From: Gallionella sp.
GTDB taxonomy: Bacteria; Pseudomonadota; Gammaproteobacteria; Burkholderiales; Gallionellaceae
Direction of reading: 5' to 3'
NCBI GenBank assembly: GCA_022340615.1
Contig: JAJDNO010000019.1
Coordinates: 1-62,187 of the forward strand
Length of the DNA stretch: 62,187 bases
The position numbers were made by a program, and so were the translations under genes. Each line of letters begins with the position of its first letter. Positions within the stretch are counted from its first letter, which is position 1. The notes beneath the pieces were generated by a model. It saw only the letters and a list, made by a program, of their open reading frames with translations, made no database searches and was not told the origin of the DNA. Below are positions 18,206 through 29,221 of the stretch, one piece after another.

Positions 18206-18418
18206 ATGAAAATTCAGACCAGATCGGTGATTACCTGCCCGTCGTGCGGATTTGCCCGGGAAGAGGAGATGCCGGTCGATTCCTGCCAGTGGTTTTACGA
18301 ATGCACCAACTGCGGAACCTTGCTGAAACCCAAGCCTGGCGACTGCTGCGTGTTCTGTTCGTATGGAACGGTGCCTTGTCCACCGATCCAGCTTGGCGGC
18401 AAGGGTAGCTGCTGTTAG
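18206..18418 (+). CDS. GDCCVxC domain protein
   Basis: The product is 70 aa and very Cys-rich (10 Cys). Two CxxC pairs (CPSCG, CTNCG) are followed by KPGDCCVFCSYG, the signature of the small GDCCVxC family, some members of which have selenocysteine in place of Cys. The layout suggests zinc or heavy-metal binding; a mercury or redox role has been supposed for relatives, but I cannot confirm it. It follows thrC by 20 bases and may share its transcript. Confidence 0.75.
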   Translation: MKIQTRSVITCPSCGFAREEEMPVDSCQWFYECTNCGTLLKPKPGDCCVFCSYGTVPCPPIQLGGKGSCC

Positions 18419-18478
18419 AAGTACTCAGGTACCCGGCCAGGAAATGTTCCGGCAATTTGCACCTATCGCGGTAATGAT

Positions 18479-19384
18479 GTGAACAACCTCATCCTGCTCA
18501 TATTCTGCTTCATCGCCGGTGTGCTGCTGCACCGCTACAAGCGCATGCCTGTCAACACGCCTGCGGTGCTGAATACTTTTATCATCCATGTTTCCCTGCC
18601 CGCATTGACGCTGCTGTATCTGCATGACCTGAAGCTCAACGGAAATGTCGGACTGATGGCTGCGATGGCATGGCTGCTTTTTGCATTGTCGGCGGGATTT
18701 TTCTGGGCCATCGGACGCTGGCTGGATTTGCCGCGCCGTACCGTGGGTGCGCTGATGCTGACCGGCGGACTGGGCAATACCTCATACGTCGGACTGCCGA
18801 TGGTCGAGGCGTATTACGGGCATCAGGGACTGGTCAGCGGCATTGTCGTCGATCAACTCGGTTCGTTCCTTGTGCTTTCCACACTGGGTATCACCGTTGC
18901 AGGTATTTATTCGTCGGGTCGTCCCGGTGTGGCTGAAATGGCCAGGCGCATCGTGCTGTTTCCCCCGTTTATCGCATTGGTATTGGCGCTGCTGCTGATC
19001 CCGGTCGACTATCCCGAATGGCTCAGCGTGATACTGAAACGCATGGGCGATACGCTGGCACCGCTGGCGCTGCTTGCGGTCGGCTTCCAGTTGCGGCTAG
19101 GCCATCTCCGCGGCAACGGCCGGAAGCTTGCGCTTGGCCTGGCATTCAAACTGGTGCTGGCGCCGCTGGTACTCTTCATGTTGTATGTGCCGCTGTTCGG
19201 CGCACATGGTCAGGCGATACAGGTTACGTTGTTCGAATCGGCAATGCCGCCGATGATCACCGCCGCGATTCTCGCCACCGAGCACGATCTCGACCCGCCT
19301 CTGGCAACCTTGATGGTTGCAGTCGGACTGGTTTTTTCATTCGTCACGCTGACCGTCTGGTGGTGGCTGATGCGAGGCGTGTAA
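18479..19384 (+). CDS. AEC family transporter
   Basis: The product is 301 aa starting at GTG 18479. It has about ten membrane helices in two inverted halves, with GGLGNTSYVGLPM and the C-terminal ESAMPPMITAAILA typical of the auxin-efflux-carrier (AEC/MdcF) family of secondary transporters. Family members move malonate, malate or related anions. A second, distant member is encoded at 60106-60984. It precedes the ectoine genes by about 115 bases; any role in moving ectoine is speculative. Confidence 0.88.
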   Translation: MNNLILLIFCFIAGVLLHRYKRMPVNTPAVLNTFIIHVSLPALTLLYLHDLKLNGNVGLMAAMAWLLFALSAGFFWAIGRWLDLPRRTVGALMLTGGLGNTSYVGLPMVEAYYGHQGLVSGIVVDQLGSFLVLSTLGITVAGIYSSGRPGVAEMARRIVLFPPFIALVLALLLIPVDYPEWLSVILKRMGDTLAPLALLAVGFQLRLGHLRGNGRKLALGLAFKLVLAPLVLFMLYVPLFGAHGQAIQVTLFESAMPPMITAAILATEHDLDPPLATLMVAVGLVFSFVTLTVWWWLMRGV

Positions 19385-19500
19385 GCGCTACGGCAAGGCA
19401 AAATTTATTTTTGTTTTTCTGCAGGCGCGCACAGAAATGTGCGGCAATGATGCATCGGTATAGGGATGGTTCCTGGCCATGTGCATCCTGATATGTTAAG

Positions 19501-21437
<1,937 letters not shown>

Positions 21438-21483
21438 CATGTGCGGATCGAGCAGCAGCAAACATTAGTGAGAGGGAAGTGAA

Positions 21484-21882
21484 ATGATAGTCAGAACATT
21501 GGATGTGGCCGACGAGGGCGAGCGGCGTGTGGTGAGCAACGGCTGGGAGAGCACGCGTTTGCTCCTCAAGAACGACGGCATGGGATTCTCTTTTCACATC
21601 ACCACGATCTATGCCGGCGCCGACCTTGGTATGCATTACCAGAATCATCTGGAGTCCGTGTATTGCATCAGCGGCGAAGGCGAGATCGAAGATCTGGCCG
21701 ATGGGAAGGTCTATCCCGTCAAACCCGGCACGATCTACGCGCTTAACAATCATGACAAGCACAGACTGCGCGCGACGACCGAAATGAAGATGGCTTGTGT
21801 CTTCAACCCGCCGTTGCACGGCAAGGAAGTGCATAACGACCAGGGTGCTTATGAACTGGAAGCCGAGGCGGTACAGGAATGA
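21484..21882 (+). CDS. ectC: Ectoine synthase EctC
   Basis: The product is 132 aa, the normal length, with GAGAGGGAAG upstream. It cyclises N4-acetyl-diaminobutyrate to ectoine. The cupin fold shows [20 protein letters not shown], then [14 protein letters not shown] and the [10 protein letters not shown] strand with iron ligands. It lies between ectB and ectD on one transcript. Confidence 0.98.
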   Translation: MIVRTLDVADEGERRVVSNGWESTRLLLKNDGMGFSFHITTIYAGADLGMHYQNHLESVYCISGEGEIEDLADGKVYPVKPGTIYALNNHDKHRLRATTEMKMACVFNPPLHGKEVHNDQGAYELEAEAVQE

Positions 21883-21930
21883 ACATCCCGGAGCGGATGA
21901 GTTGGAATGAATTGAACGGGAGGAAATGAA

Positions 21931-22875
21931 ATGATTGCAGCGCAGGATAAGTATCCATCTCGCGCCGGTCGTGCGGCATGCCTGATGCCGCGCCTGGACC
22001 CGGTGGTTTATGCACCCGGTCCGCAGCGGCAGTTGACGAATTTGTCGGACGGTCAGGTGGCGCAATACGAACGCGACGGTTACCTGGTGCTCCACGATGT
22101 ATTCAGCGCCGGTGAGGTCCAGTGTTTCAAGGACGAACTGGAGCGTCTGCGACGCGATCCCGGCATGCAGGCAAGGGACGAGGTAATCACTGAGCCCGGA
22201 AGCGGCGACATCCGCTCGATTTTCCGTGTGCACGGAATCAGCGAGGTTTTCAGGCAGCTGGCATCGGACGAGCGACTGGCAGGAATCGCGCAGGGACTGC
22301 TGGACGACGATGTCTACATCCACCAGTCCAGGCTGAATTACAAACCCGGTTTCCGCGGCAAGGAATTCTACTGGCACTCGGATTTCGAAACCTGGCATGT
22401 CGAGGATGGCATGCCTGCGATGCGCGCGCTGAGCATGTCCATCACCCTGACCGAAAACACCCTGCATAACGGCCCCCTGATGCTGATGCCCGGGTCGCAC
22501 AAGTCCTATGCAGTTTGCACCGGAGAAACGCCCGCCAACCATTTCAGGGAATCGCTGAAGAAGCAGGAGTATGGTGTGCCGGAGGACGATCTGCTTGAGC
22601 AATTGACCGGACGCAAAGGGATCGTGAGCGCGGTAGCCAAGCCGGGCTCGGTGATCATTTTCGACTGCAACACCATGCACGGTTCCAGCAGCAACATCAC
22701 GCCCGACCCGCGTTCCAACGCGTTTTTTGTATACAACGCGATCAGTAACCGGGTCGTGCAGCCATTCTGCGATCAATCGCCACGGCCCGAATACATCGCT
22801 GCACGCGAGCATATCGAGGTGATCAAGGCGCACACCGGTCCGGAAAACTACCGGGGCGAATTGCAGGCAGTCTAG
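21931..22875 (+). CDS. ectD: Ectoine 5-hydroxylase EctD
   Basis: The product is 314 aa, preceded by GGGAGGAAATGAA. It is an Fe(II)/2-oxoglutarate dioxygenase that makes 5-hydroxyectoine. The iron triad is His149 and Asp151 (YWHSDFETWHVEDG, the EctD signature) with His250 (NTMHGSSSN). Its presence shows that the cell makes hydroxyectoine, which helps in heat or desiccation as well as salt, and that synthesis requires oxygen. Confidence 0.97.
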   Translation: MIAAQDKYPSRAGRAACLMPRLDPVVYAPGPQRQLTNLSDGQVAQYERDGYLVLHDVFSAGEVQCFKDELERLRRDPGMQARDEVITEPGSGDIRSIFRVHGISEVFRQLASDERLAGIAQGLLDDDVYIHQSRLNYKPGFRGKEFYWHSDFETWHVEDGMPAMRALSMSITLTENTLHNGPLMLMPGSHKSYAVCTGETPANHFRESLKKQEYGVPEDDLLEQLTGRKGIVSAVAKPGSVIIFDCNTMHGSSSNITPDPRSNAFFVYNAISNRVVQPFCDQSPRPEYIAAREHIEVIKAHTGPENYRGELQAV

Positions 22876-22926
22876 CCCGGGCGGGGCATTCGCATCTATC
22901 TTGATTTCAGGGAAGGTAAAAAGAAA

Positions 22927-24342
22927 ATGATATTGACCTTCGTATTGTTTCTGGGGGTTTTTCTGCTGATCGGCATTGCGTCGGTATTCAGCAGCCGCAA
23001 CACCAAGCATGATTATTATCTGGCCAGCAAGTCCATCGCACCGTCCCTGGTCGGTCTGTCGGCAGTCGCGACAAACAACAGCGGCTTCATGTTCATCGGT
23101 GTGATCGGTTACACCTATGTGACCGGGCTGGCTTCGATATGGCTGATGCTGGGATGGATCACGGGTGATTTTCTGTCTTCCACGTTCATTCATTCCCGTT
23201 TGCGGATGGCGACCCAGCATACCGGAGAGGCGAGTTTCGCCGGGGTGCTGAGCCGCTGGAATGGCGGGCAGGGGCGCGTGCTGCAGCGGGTTATCGGCGG
23301 AGTATCGCTGCTCTTCATGCTGGCTTATGCGAGCGCGCAGCTGGTCGCTGGCGGCAAGGCGCTTCACGTGCTGCTAAACTGGCCCGCATGGTCGGGAGCC
23401 GTCATCGGCGCGTTTCTGGTTATGGGCTACTGTTTTTCAGGCGGAATCCGTGCGTCGATCTGGACGGATGCGGCCCAGTCGGTCGTGATGATGCTCGCAA
23501 TGGGGTTGTTGCTGTTTGCCGCGATATCCCATCTCGGCGGTGTGGCACCGGCCATCACGCAGATGAACGGAGTGCCCGGTTTCATGGACTGGTTTCCCAA
23601 GGATCTGGTTGTGCCGGGTATTGCCGGCGGTCTGGTATTTGCCGTCAGCTGGGGATTTGCAGGATTGTCGGTTGTCGGGCAGCCGCACATCATGGTCCGT
23701 TTCATGACGCTCAACGATGCCGGGCAAATGAATCGGGCGCGGATGTGGTACTACCTTTGGTTTACTGTATTCTATTTGATGGCCACGAGTGTTGGCCTGT
23801 TGTCCCGGATCTATCTGGTCGATCCCGGCTCGTTCGATGCAGAACTGGCGCTGCCTACGATGGCCATGCGATTGCTGTCTCCGGCCATGGTTGGCGTGAT
23901 TCTCGCCGGGATTTTTGCCGCGACGATTTCGACGGCGGACTCGCTGATACTGAGCTGTTCTTCCGCGCTGACCCACGACCTGCTTCCGCACAAAATTGAA
24001 AATACAAAAATATTGAAAGCCGGTACCGCCGGAATCAGCATGGCTGCCCTGTTATGGGCATTGCTGAACAAGCAGAGCGTATTCAGCCTGGTCATCATGG
24101 CATGGTCCGGCCTTGCCAGCGCGTTCGCGCCGTTGTTGATCGTGCTGGCGCTGGGCGGAAAACCCGACACCAGGGCAAGCATCATTGCAATATTCGCCGG
24201 GCTGGGAACGGCGATACTGTGGCGCTATGCCGGATGGCAGAACGCTGTCTATGAGGGGATGCCGGGAATTCTGGCAGGCCTGGCCGTGCTGTCCCCCAAT
24301 CTTTTCAGAAGCATGCAAAAGCGGGTGGCGCCGGCAGTCTGA
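22927..24342 (+). CDS. Sodium:solute symporter (SSS family)
   Basis: The product is 471 aa with about 13 membrane helices of the SSS/LeuT fold, similar to PutP: an N-terminal YLASKSIAPSLVGLSAVATNNSG and the TAxISTADSLILSCSSAL region near the sodium site. GGAAGG precedes the ATG. It follows ectD by 51 bases, so the likely cargo is an osmolyte (proline, betaine or leaked ectoine). The link to ectoine is inferred from the operon alone. Confidence 0.88.
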   Translation: MILTFVLFLGVFLLIGIASVFSSRNTKHDYYLASKSIAPSLVGLSAVATNNSGFMFIGVIGYTYVTGLASIWLMLGWITGDFLSSTFIHSRLRMATQHTGEASFAGVLSRWNGGQGRVLQRVIGGVSLLFMLAYASAQLVAGGKALHVLLNWPAWSGAVIGAFLVMGYCFSGGIRASIWTDAAQSVVMMLAMGLLLFAAISHLGGVAPAITQMNGVPGFMDWFPKDLVVPGIAGGLVFAVSWGFAGLSVVGQPHIMVRFMTLNDAGQMNRARMWYYLWFTVFYLMATSVGLLSRIYLVDPGSFDAELALPTMAMRLLSPAMVGVILAGIFAATISTADSLILSCSSALTHDLLPHKIENTKILKAGTAGISMAALLWALLNKQSVFSLVIMAWSGLASAFAPLLIVLALGGKPDTRASIIAIFAGLGTAILWRYAGWQNAVYEGMPGILAGLAVLSPNLFRSMQKRVAPAV

Positions 24343-24383
24343 CCTTCGCGGGATCGAGACCTTGAACATACGAGGGAAATAAC

Positions 24384-24995
24384 ATGACCGACTTCATTAG
24401 ATCCGCAACCCTGATGCTGGTTCTTCTCAATCCGTTCCTGGTCATCATCTATCTGGTTGACATGGTCGAGAAACTGGATCGCAAGCGCTTCGCGCAGGTG
24501 CTGGTGCGCGGGAGCCTGATCGCCACCGTGGTGTTCTGCTGCTTCGCGATACTCGGCGACATGATTTTTTCCAGCATCATTCAGGCGCAGTTTGCCTCTT
24601 TCCAGATATTCGGGGGTGTGATCTTTCTCATCATCGGGCTGCAGTTCGTGTTCAATGGTCCGCAGGCCATCGTTGCGCTGAGGGGTGAATCAGCGGGTCT
24701 TGCGGGTGCGATTGCGATGCCCGTGCTGATCGGTCCGGGCACGATCAGTGCCAGCGTGGTCATCGGCAAGCGGCACGAAGCGCTGTATGCCTGCGCCACC
24801 ATCATTGCGGCGGTATTCATATCCGTGGTGATCATGCTTGCCCTCAAGGCGGCGCACGACTTTGTCCGGCCGCGCAACGAACCGGTCATTCGCAGGTATA
24901 TCGAAATTGCCGGTCGGATTACCGCGCTTTATGTCGGAACCATTGCCGTGGAAATGATCATGCAGGGGCTGCGGACCTGGGCGGGAAAATTCTGA
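24384..24995 (+). CDS. MarC family membrane protein
   Basis: The product is 203 aa with six membrane helices and the family patterns LLNPFLVI and AIAMPVLIGPGTIS. Despite the name, MarC proteins are not proven drug exporters; their function is unknown. GAGGGAAATAAC precedes the ATG. It closes the ect unit and is convergent with the GGDEF gene. It may act in membrane or osmotic adaptation, judged only from its place. Confidence 0.85.
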   Translation: MTDFIRSATLMLVLLNPFLVIIYLVDMVEKLDRKRFAQVLVRGSLIATVVFCCFAILGDMIFSSIIQAQFASFQIFGGVIFLIIGLQFVFNGPQAIVALRGESAGLAGAIAMPVLIGPGTISASVVIGKRHEALYACATIIAAVFISVVIMLALKAAHDFVRPRNEPVIRRYIEIAGRITALYVGTIAVEMIMQGLRTWAGKF

Positions 24996-25022
24996 CGCTG
25001 CAGGATGCCGAACGAGCCGCGG

Positions 25023-25838
25023 CTATACGTGCAGCCACAATTCGTTGTTCTCGTTCTTGAGCGCATTCATTTTTTCTTCGGCTTCTTCCAGCACCTCGTC
25101 AAAGCTCTTGTCCTCGCCGACCACCGTCACTCGGGCTATGAGAAGGGATAACGGCCAATCCTCTTCCTTGAACATCTTTTCTGCTGCGGTGTTGATCCTC
25201 AAGGCCAGCACGCCGCAAATGTATTCATCGGTTTCGGGGAACAATATCGCGAATTCATCCCTGCTGATGCGCGCAACCGTATCGATGTTCCTGGAGTTTC
25301 CGCTGAATATGCGGGACAGCGCCTTGAGGGCGATGTCTCCGATTCGGTGGCCAAGGCTGTCATTCAGTTCCCTGAGCTGGTCGATTTCGATGAACAGGAT
25401 AGAGTAGGGCTTGCTGGATCGTTCGCTGCGTGATTGTTCGGCCGAAAACCGTTCGGTAAATTCCAGCCGGTTCGCGAGTCCGGTCAAGGCATCCTTGTGG
25501 GAATAGGTTCTGGCTTTCCAGAGTTTGGCCATCACCCGGCCGAGCACGGTGAACGTGATGCTGCGGGTAATGATGTTGGTCGTCAGCGCGCCCAGCGGAT
25601 AAGCCGGCCAGACCACAGCCGCTTCGGCTATGCTCCACGCAACGGCGGTGATCACGCCGGCCAGCGCAGCCACCTGCGTATCGGATTGGCGCAGGTTTCG
25701 GATTGCGCTGATATGCGAAGCCTGGATGATCGGCAGACAATACAAAACGTCCAGGGAATAATACGTCCCGGACATTTTGTAATCCCATATGGTAATAAAC
25801 AGGACCTCAGTTAAAACCAGTAACAATCTCCAGGCCAT
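25023..25838 (-). CDS. Membrane GGDEF-domain protein with degenerate active site
   Basis: The product is 271 aa from the ATG at 25838 (GGAGAG ten bases upstream). Three or four membrane helices fill the first 115 residues (TYYSLDVLYCLPIIQ is the first loop). A GGDEF domain follows (DALTGLANR ... LNDSLGHRIGD). The signature loop reads SRDEF instead of GG(D/E)EF, so both glycines needed for GTP binding are lost. It probably has no diguanylate cyclase activity and may be a GTP or c-di-GMP-independent partner. The fold assignment is firm. Confidence 0.85.
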   Translation of the reverse strand: MAWRLLLVLTEVLFITIWDYKMSGTYYSLDVLYCLPIIQASHISAIRNLRQSDTQVAALAGVITAVAWSIAEAAVVWPAYPLGALTTNIITRSITFTVLGRVMAKLWKARTYSHKDALTGLANRLEFTERFSAEQSRSERSSKPYSILFIEIDQLRELNDSLGHRIGDIALKALSRIFSGNSRNIDTVARISRDEFAILFPETDEYICGVLALRINTAAEKMFKEEDWPLSLLIARVTVVGEDKSFDEVLEEAEEKMNALKNENNELWLHV

Positions 25839-26173
25839 ACTTGTTCTACTCTCCAGGGGGTGAGTCCATTGATCGGGCAACAATAGTGACGGGGCGCAGT
25901 TGGAACTGCAATTTATCAGCAAAAGCCATATTCTACCAGTTGGGGCAAGCCGGACTGATAAGCTAAGCAGGAAGTTGCGTTTCCAATTTTGCCGGCCCGT
26001 CACAAGTGGGCGCGGATTAGAATGCGGCGGATTGTGTCAGAATACCGTCTTTGCCGGATAGCCGAACGGTAACCGGGCATGCAGTGCAACAGGTAAGAGC
26101 AGTCGTGAATGCCCGGATTCAAGGCCTGCGGGGCTGTAATGTACAAACCCGGACAATATGGAAGGAAACGATT
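25839..26173. other. Intergenic region between divergent genes
   Basis: This stretch separates the minus-strand GGDEF gene from small plus-strand membrane genes. It should hold both promoters, but I see no convincing -35/-10 pair, repeat or RNA structure. Confidence 0.5.
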
Positions 26174-26305
26174 TTGAACGACAACCTGGAAGAACAGCTT
26201 TTTGCAATGCAGAAAAGGCGTACCGCGCGCACCATGAAAATAGTGATTGTTTTATTGGGTGCAGTGTTTCTGTTCGTGTTCTATAACCTGATTCAGAACG
26301 GTTGA
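26174..26305 (+). CDS. Small single-span membrane protein (43 aa)
   Basis: A TTG start at 26174 is preceded by GGAAGGAAACGAT, a good ribosome binding site. The product has an acidic/basic N-terminus (NDNLEEQLFAMQKRR) followed by one hydrophobic helix (IVIVLLGAVFLFVFYNLI) and a short polar end. No family is recognised. The non-ATG start lowers certainty, but the RBS and protein layout argue for a real gene. Confidence 0.5.
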   Translation: MNDNLEEQLFAMQKRRTARTMKIVIVLLGAVFLFVFYNLIQNG

Positions 26306-26534
26306 GGCTTGCGCGCTGAGTGCGGTCTTCGGTACGAGCCGGCATGGTTTGCCGATATATCGGCTGTCGCGGGAAACGACTTGGAATCCGGATGCAACAT
26401 CAGTTATCATTGATATAGTGACTGGATATGGGCCAAGAAGCAGCATACGATCATGACGGTGCCTGGTGCCGATATCGGGGAAGAAACGCTGGCCGCATTT
26501 GAAAAGTAGTCTCAACTTAAGAAAGGGGTAACGA

Positions 26535-26675
26535 ATGCTATATATCGCTTTGTATTACGTGGCAGCCATAACCATACTTGTACTGCATTTCACGGGTTGG
26601 CTGGCGAGACGCAATCTGGAATGGCTGGTTCTGGTGCTGGCAGTCTCCGTTTTCCCGGCCGTGATATACCTTTAG
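26535..26675 (+). CDS. Small two-span membrane protein (46 aa)
   Basis: GAAAGGGG lies six bases before the ATG. The product has two hydrophobic helices (YIALYYVAAITILVL and LVLVLAVSVFPAVIYL) around a short WLARRNLEW loop. A terminator-like hairpin follows 41 bases later. Function is unknown; it belongs with the many tiny inner-membrane proteins that escape automatic calling. Confidence 0.55.
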   Translation: MLYIALYYVAAITILVLHFTGWLARRNLEWLVLVLAVSVFPAVIYL

Positions 26676-26715
26676 CCCCGCCTGTTCCCGGTCCGAGCGC
26701 CGGAAACCAATACAC

Positions 26716-26745
26716 AAACCCGCCCTCCATGGACGGGTTTTTGTT
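26716..26745 (+). terminator. Rho-independent terminator
   Basis: AAACCCG (26716-26722) pairs with CGGGTTT (26734-26740) around an 11-base loop, and the stem runs into TTTTTGTTTT. It ends the transcript carrying the 46-aa membrane protein. Confidence 0.75.
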
Positions 26746-26899
26746 TTCCCGTGATAGTCGAAATCAGGCAGCATTGACAGCGCCTCAGTAGCACACTCGA
26801 GCCGACATTGCAGAGCTTGGCCCGATCAGTATGCTGTGCAGGGATGAAACGGTGTAATCGCCATGCGCTGCATTCCGGAAGATCGGGATTGAATATTTA

Positions 26900-28141
26900 T
26901 CAGGGCGGATTCTGATCCAGCAACTCGATCCAGTGTCTGACCGGAACATTGCTCGCGCCGGCCAGGTGCATCTGGCAACCGACGTTCGCCGAGGCGATCA
27001 CTTCGGGATTGCCGTTCTGCAGAGCGGCAAGCTTGTTATTCAGCAATTGACCGGAAAGCACAGGCTGCAGCAGGGTGTATGATCCGGCCGCGCCGCAACA
27101 CAGGTGGCTGTCCGCGACCGGCGTGAGCTCGTAGCCGCAGCGCCTGAGGATAGACTCGACCGATCCGCCGAGCTTCTGGCCGTGCTGCAGGGTGCATGAG
27201 GAGTGATACGCGACGCGCGTGCCCCGGCCGATTCCGGCGAACGCGTCCTGCTTCCCGGCGTTCAGTATTTCGCCCGAAATAATCTCGCTGAGGTCGCGGG
27301 TCAGCGCGCTGATGCGCGCGGCTTTGCCGGCATATTCGGCATCGTCTTTCAATGCATGCCCGTAGTCCTTCACCATCAGTCCACAGCCGCTCGCAGTCAT
27401 CACGATGGCTTCCGCGCCGTTTTCGACATGCGGCCACCATGCATCGATGTTGCGGCGCATCATCACGCGCGCGCCATTGCTGTCGGAAAGGTGCTGGTTC
27501 AGCGCACCGCAGCAGCCTGCGCCGGGCGCGCTGACCAGCGAGATGCCGAGACGGTCGAGCACGCGAGTTGCGGCCGCATTGGTGTTCGGCGTGCCGAGCG
27601 GCTGCACGCAGCCTTCCAGCACCAGCATGCGGCGCTTGTGTGATGCTGTCGCAACGGTTTGCCGGCTTGCCGGGATTTGACGGGCCGGTATTTTATTCCT
27701 GAGCCCGGCCGGCAGCAGCGGGCTGAACACGCGCGCAATGGATAGCGCAAACGCCATGCGCGCGGTGTACGGGATCACCGCGAGCATAGTCCGGCGCAGC
27801 AGTTTTTCGGCGAACGAGCGCGGCGCCAGTTCGTCGGTCATTTCGCGGCCGATGTCGATCAGTCGCCCGTACTTCACGCCGGAAGGGCAGGTGGTTTCGC
27901 ATGAACGGCAGGTCAGGCAGCGGTCCAGGTGCAAACGGGTTCTGGCGCTCGCCTGTTCGCTTTCCAGCATCTCCTTGATCAGGTAGATCCTGCCGCGCGG
28001 GCTGTCCAATTCAGAACCCAGCAGCTGATAGGTCGGACAGGTCGCGGTGCAGAAGCCGCAATGCACGCATGCGCGCAGGATGGAATCGGCCTCGGCGACA
28101 TCGGGATTCTTAAGCAGTTCGGCGGGAATGGACGTTTGCAT
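26900..28141 (-). CDS. glcF: Glycolate oxidase iron-sulfur subunit GlcF
   Basis: The product is 413 aa from the ATG at 28141, one base after the glcE stop. It carries electrons from the flavin subunits. Two [4Fe-4S] motifs are near the N-terminus (CVHCGFCTATCP and CLTCRSCETTCP). Two CCG domains follow with CVQPLGTPN, GAGCCGALN, SSCTLQHGQK and CCGAAGSY. It is the last gene of the glcD-glcE-glcF run. Confidence 0.95.
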   Translation of the reverse strand: MQTSIPAELLKNPDVAEADSILRACVHCGFCTATCPTYQLLGSELDSPRGRIYLIKEMLESEQASARTRLHLDRCLTCRSCETTCPSGVKYGRLIDIGREMTDELAPRSFAEKLLRRTMLAVIPYTARMAFALSIARVFSPLLPAGLRNKIPARQIPASRQTVATASHKRRMLVLEGCVQPLGTPNTNAAATRVLDRLGISLVSAPGAGCCGALNQHLSDSNGARVMMRRNIDAWWPHVENGAEAIVMTASGCGLMVKDYGHALKDDAEYAGKAARISALTRDLSEIISGEILNAGKQDAFAGIGRGTRVAYHSSCTLQHGQKLGGSVESILRRCGYELTPVADSHLCCGAAGSYTLLQPVLSGQLLNNKLAALQNGNPEVIASANVGCQMHLAGASNVPVRHWIELLDQNPP

Positions 28142-28142
28142 G

Positions 28143-29207
28143 TCAGAGTTCGGCGTACAGGCGTCCGCGGTTGAATATGCTGTCCGGGTCGAAGCCGGCC
28201 TTGAGCCGCTGGTGGATCGCCAGCAGCGGCCCCGGCAGCGGTTGAAATAACGGGACCGGATGCTCGCCGCCACGGAATACCGTGACATGCCCGCCGGCGA
28301 GCGCGACGCGGTGGCGTATTGCGGCGACATCCTCGCCGCTGAACAACCAGCGCTGTGCACCGCCCCAGTCCAGCAGCCAGGTTCCTTCGATGTTCAACGG
28401 CGGAGTCGCGGGTTTGACCGCGACGCGGTACAGCGCGCCGCTGTGCTGAAAGAACGGCAGGCGATGCTCGCGCAGCGCTAGCCAGAAGGCATCCGCATCG
28501 GCCAGCACATCACCGGCTATCTTGCCGCGCGCTTCCTGAACGGCCTGCGCGCTGCCGGATATGCGTATGTACAATTGTTCGCCGTGAAAGCACGCGCCAT
28601 CAACCGGATAGGGCTTTCCCAGCAACGCACTCATGCTCGAGATCGCACCTTCCGCGCTGCACTCTCTGGTAACGGTGATGCTGGCAGCCGGGCGCGGCAG
28701 CACCTTAAGGCTGGTTTCCAGCATGATGCCGAGCGTGCCGTGCGCGCCGGCCATCAGGCGCGACACATCGTAGCCGGCGACGTTTTTCATCACCTGTCCG
28801 CCGAAGCGCAGTATCTCGCCGCGGCCGTTCAGTATCTGGCAGCCCAGCACGAAGTCGCGCGCCGATCCGCTGTACGGGCGGCGCGGCCCGGACAGGCCGC
28901 ACGCGATCGTGCCGCCCAGTGTCGCGCCTGGGCCGAAATGCGGCGGCTCGAACGCGAGCATCTGGTTCGCTTCCGCGAGCGCGGCTTCAATCTTGTCGAG
29001 CGGCGTGCCGCTGCGCGCGGTCAGCACCAGTTCGCGCGGATCGTATTCGACGATGCCGCGATGTCCGGTAACGTCTGTCGTCCGGCCCTGGACCGGGTTG
29101 CCGAGAAAGGCTTTGCTGCCGCTCCCGGAAATTCTGAGCGGCGTGCTGTTCCGGAAGGCTTCCAGCACCTGTTGCTGCAAATCTGAACTGATATCTGAAT
29201 CAAGCAT
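28143..29207 (-). CDS. glcE: Glycolate oxidase FAD-binding subunit GlcE
   Basis: The product is 354 aa from the ATG at 29207. It has a VAO-type FAD-binding domain: a LRISGSGSKAF segment, GATLGGTIACGLSGPRRPYSG and VMKNVAGYDVSRLMAGA are family marks. It forms the GlcDEF complex that oxidises glycolate to glyoxylate and feeds the quinone pool. It lies 14 bases after the glcD stop. Confidence 0.95.
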   Translation of the reverse strand: MLDSDISSDLQQQVLEAFRNSTPLRISGSGSKAFLGNPVQGRTTDVTGHRGIVEYDPRELVLTARSGTPLDKIEAALAEANQMLAFEPPHFGPGATLGGTIACGLSGPRRPYSGSARDFVLGCQILNGRGEILRFGGQVMKNVAGYDVSRLMAGAHGTLGIMLETSLKVLPRPAASITVTRECSAEGAISSMSALLGKPYPVDGACFHGEQLYIRISGSAQAVQEARGKIAGDVLADADAFWLALREHRLPFFQHSGALYRVAVKPATPPLNIEGTWLLDWGGAQRWLFSGEDVAAIRHRVALAGGHVTVFRGGEHPVPLFQPLPGPLLAIHQRLKAGFDPDSIFNRGRLYAEL

Positions 29208-29221
29208 GGGCGTGTGCGTCT

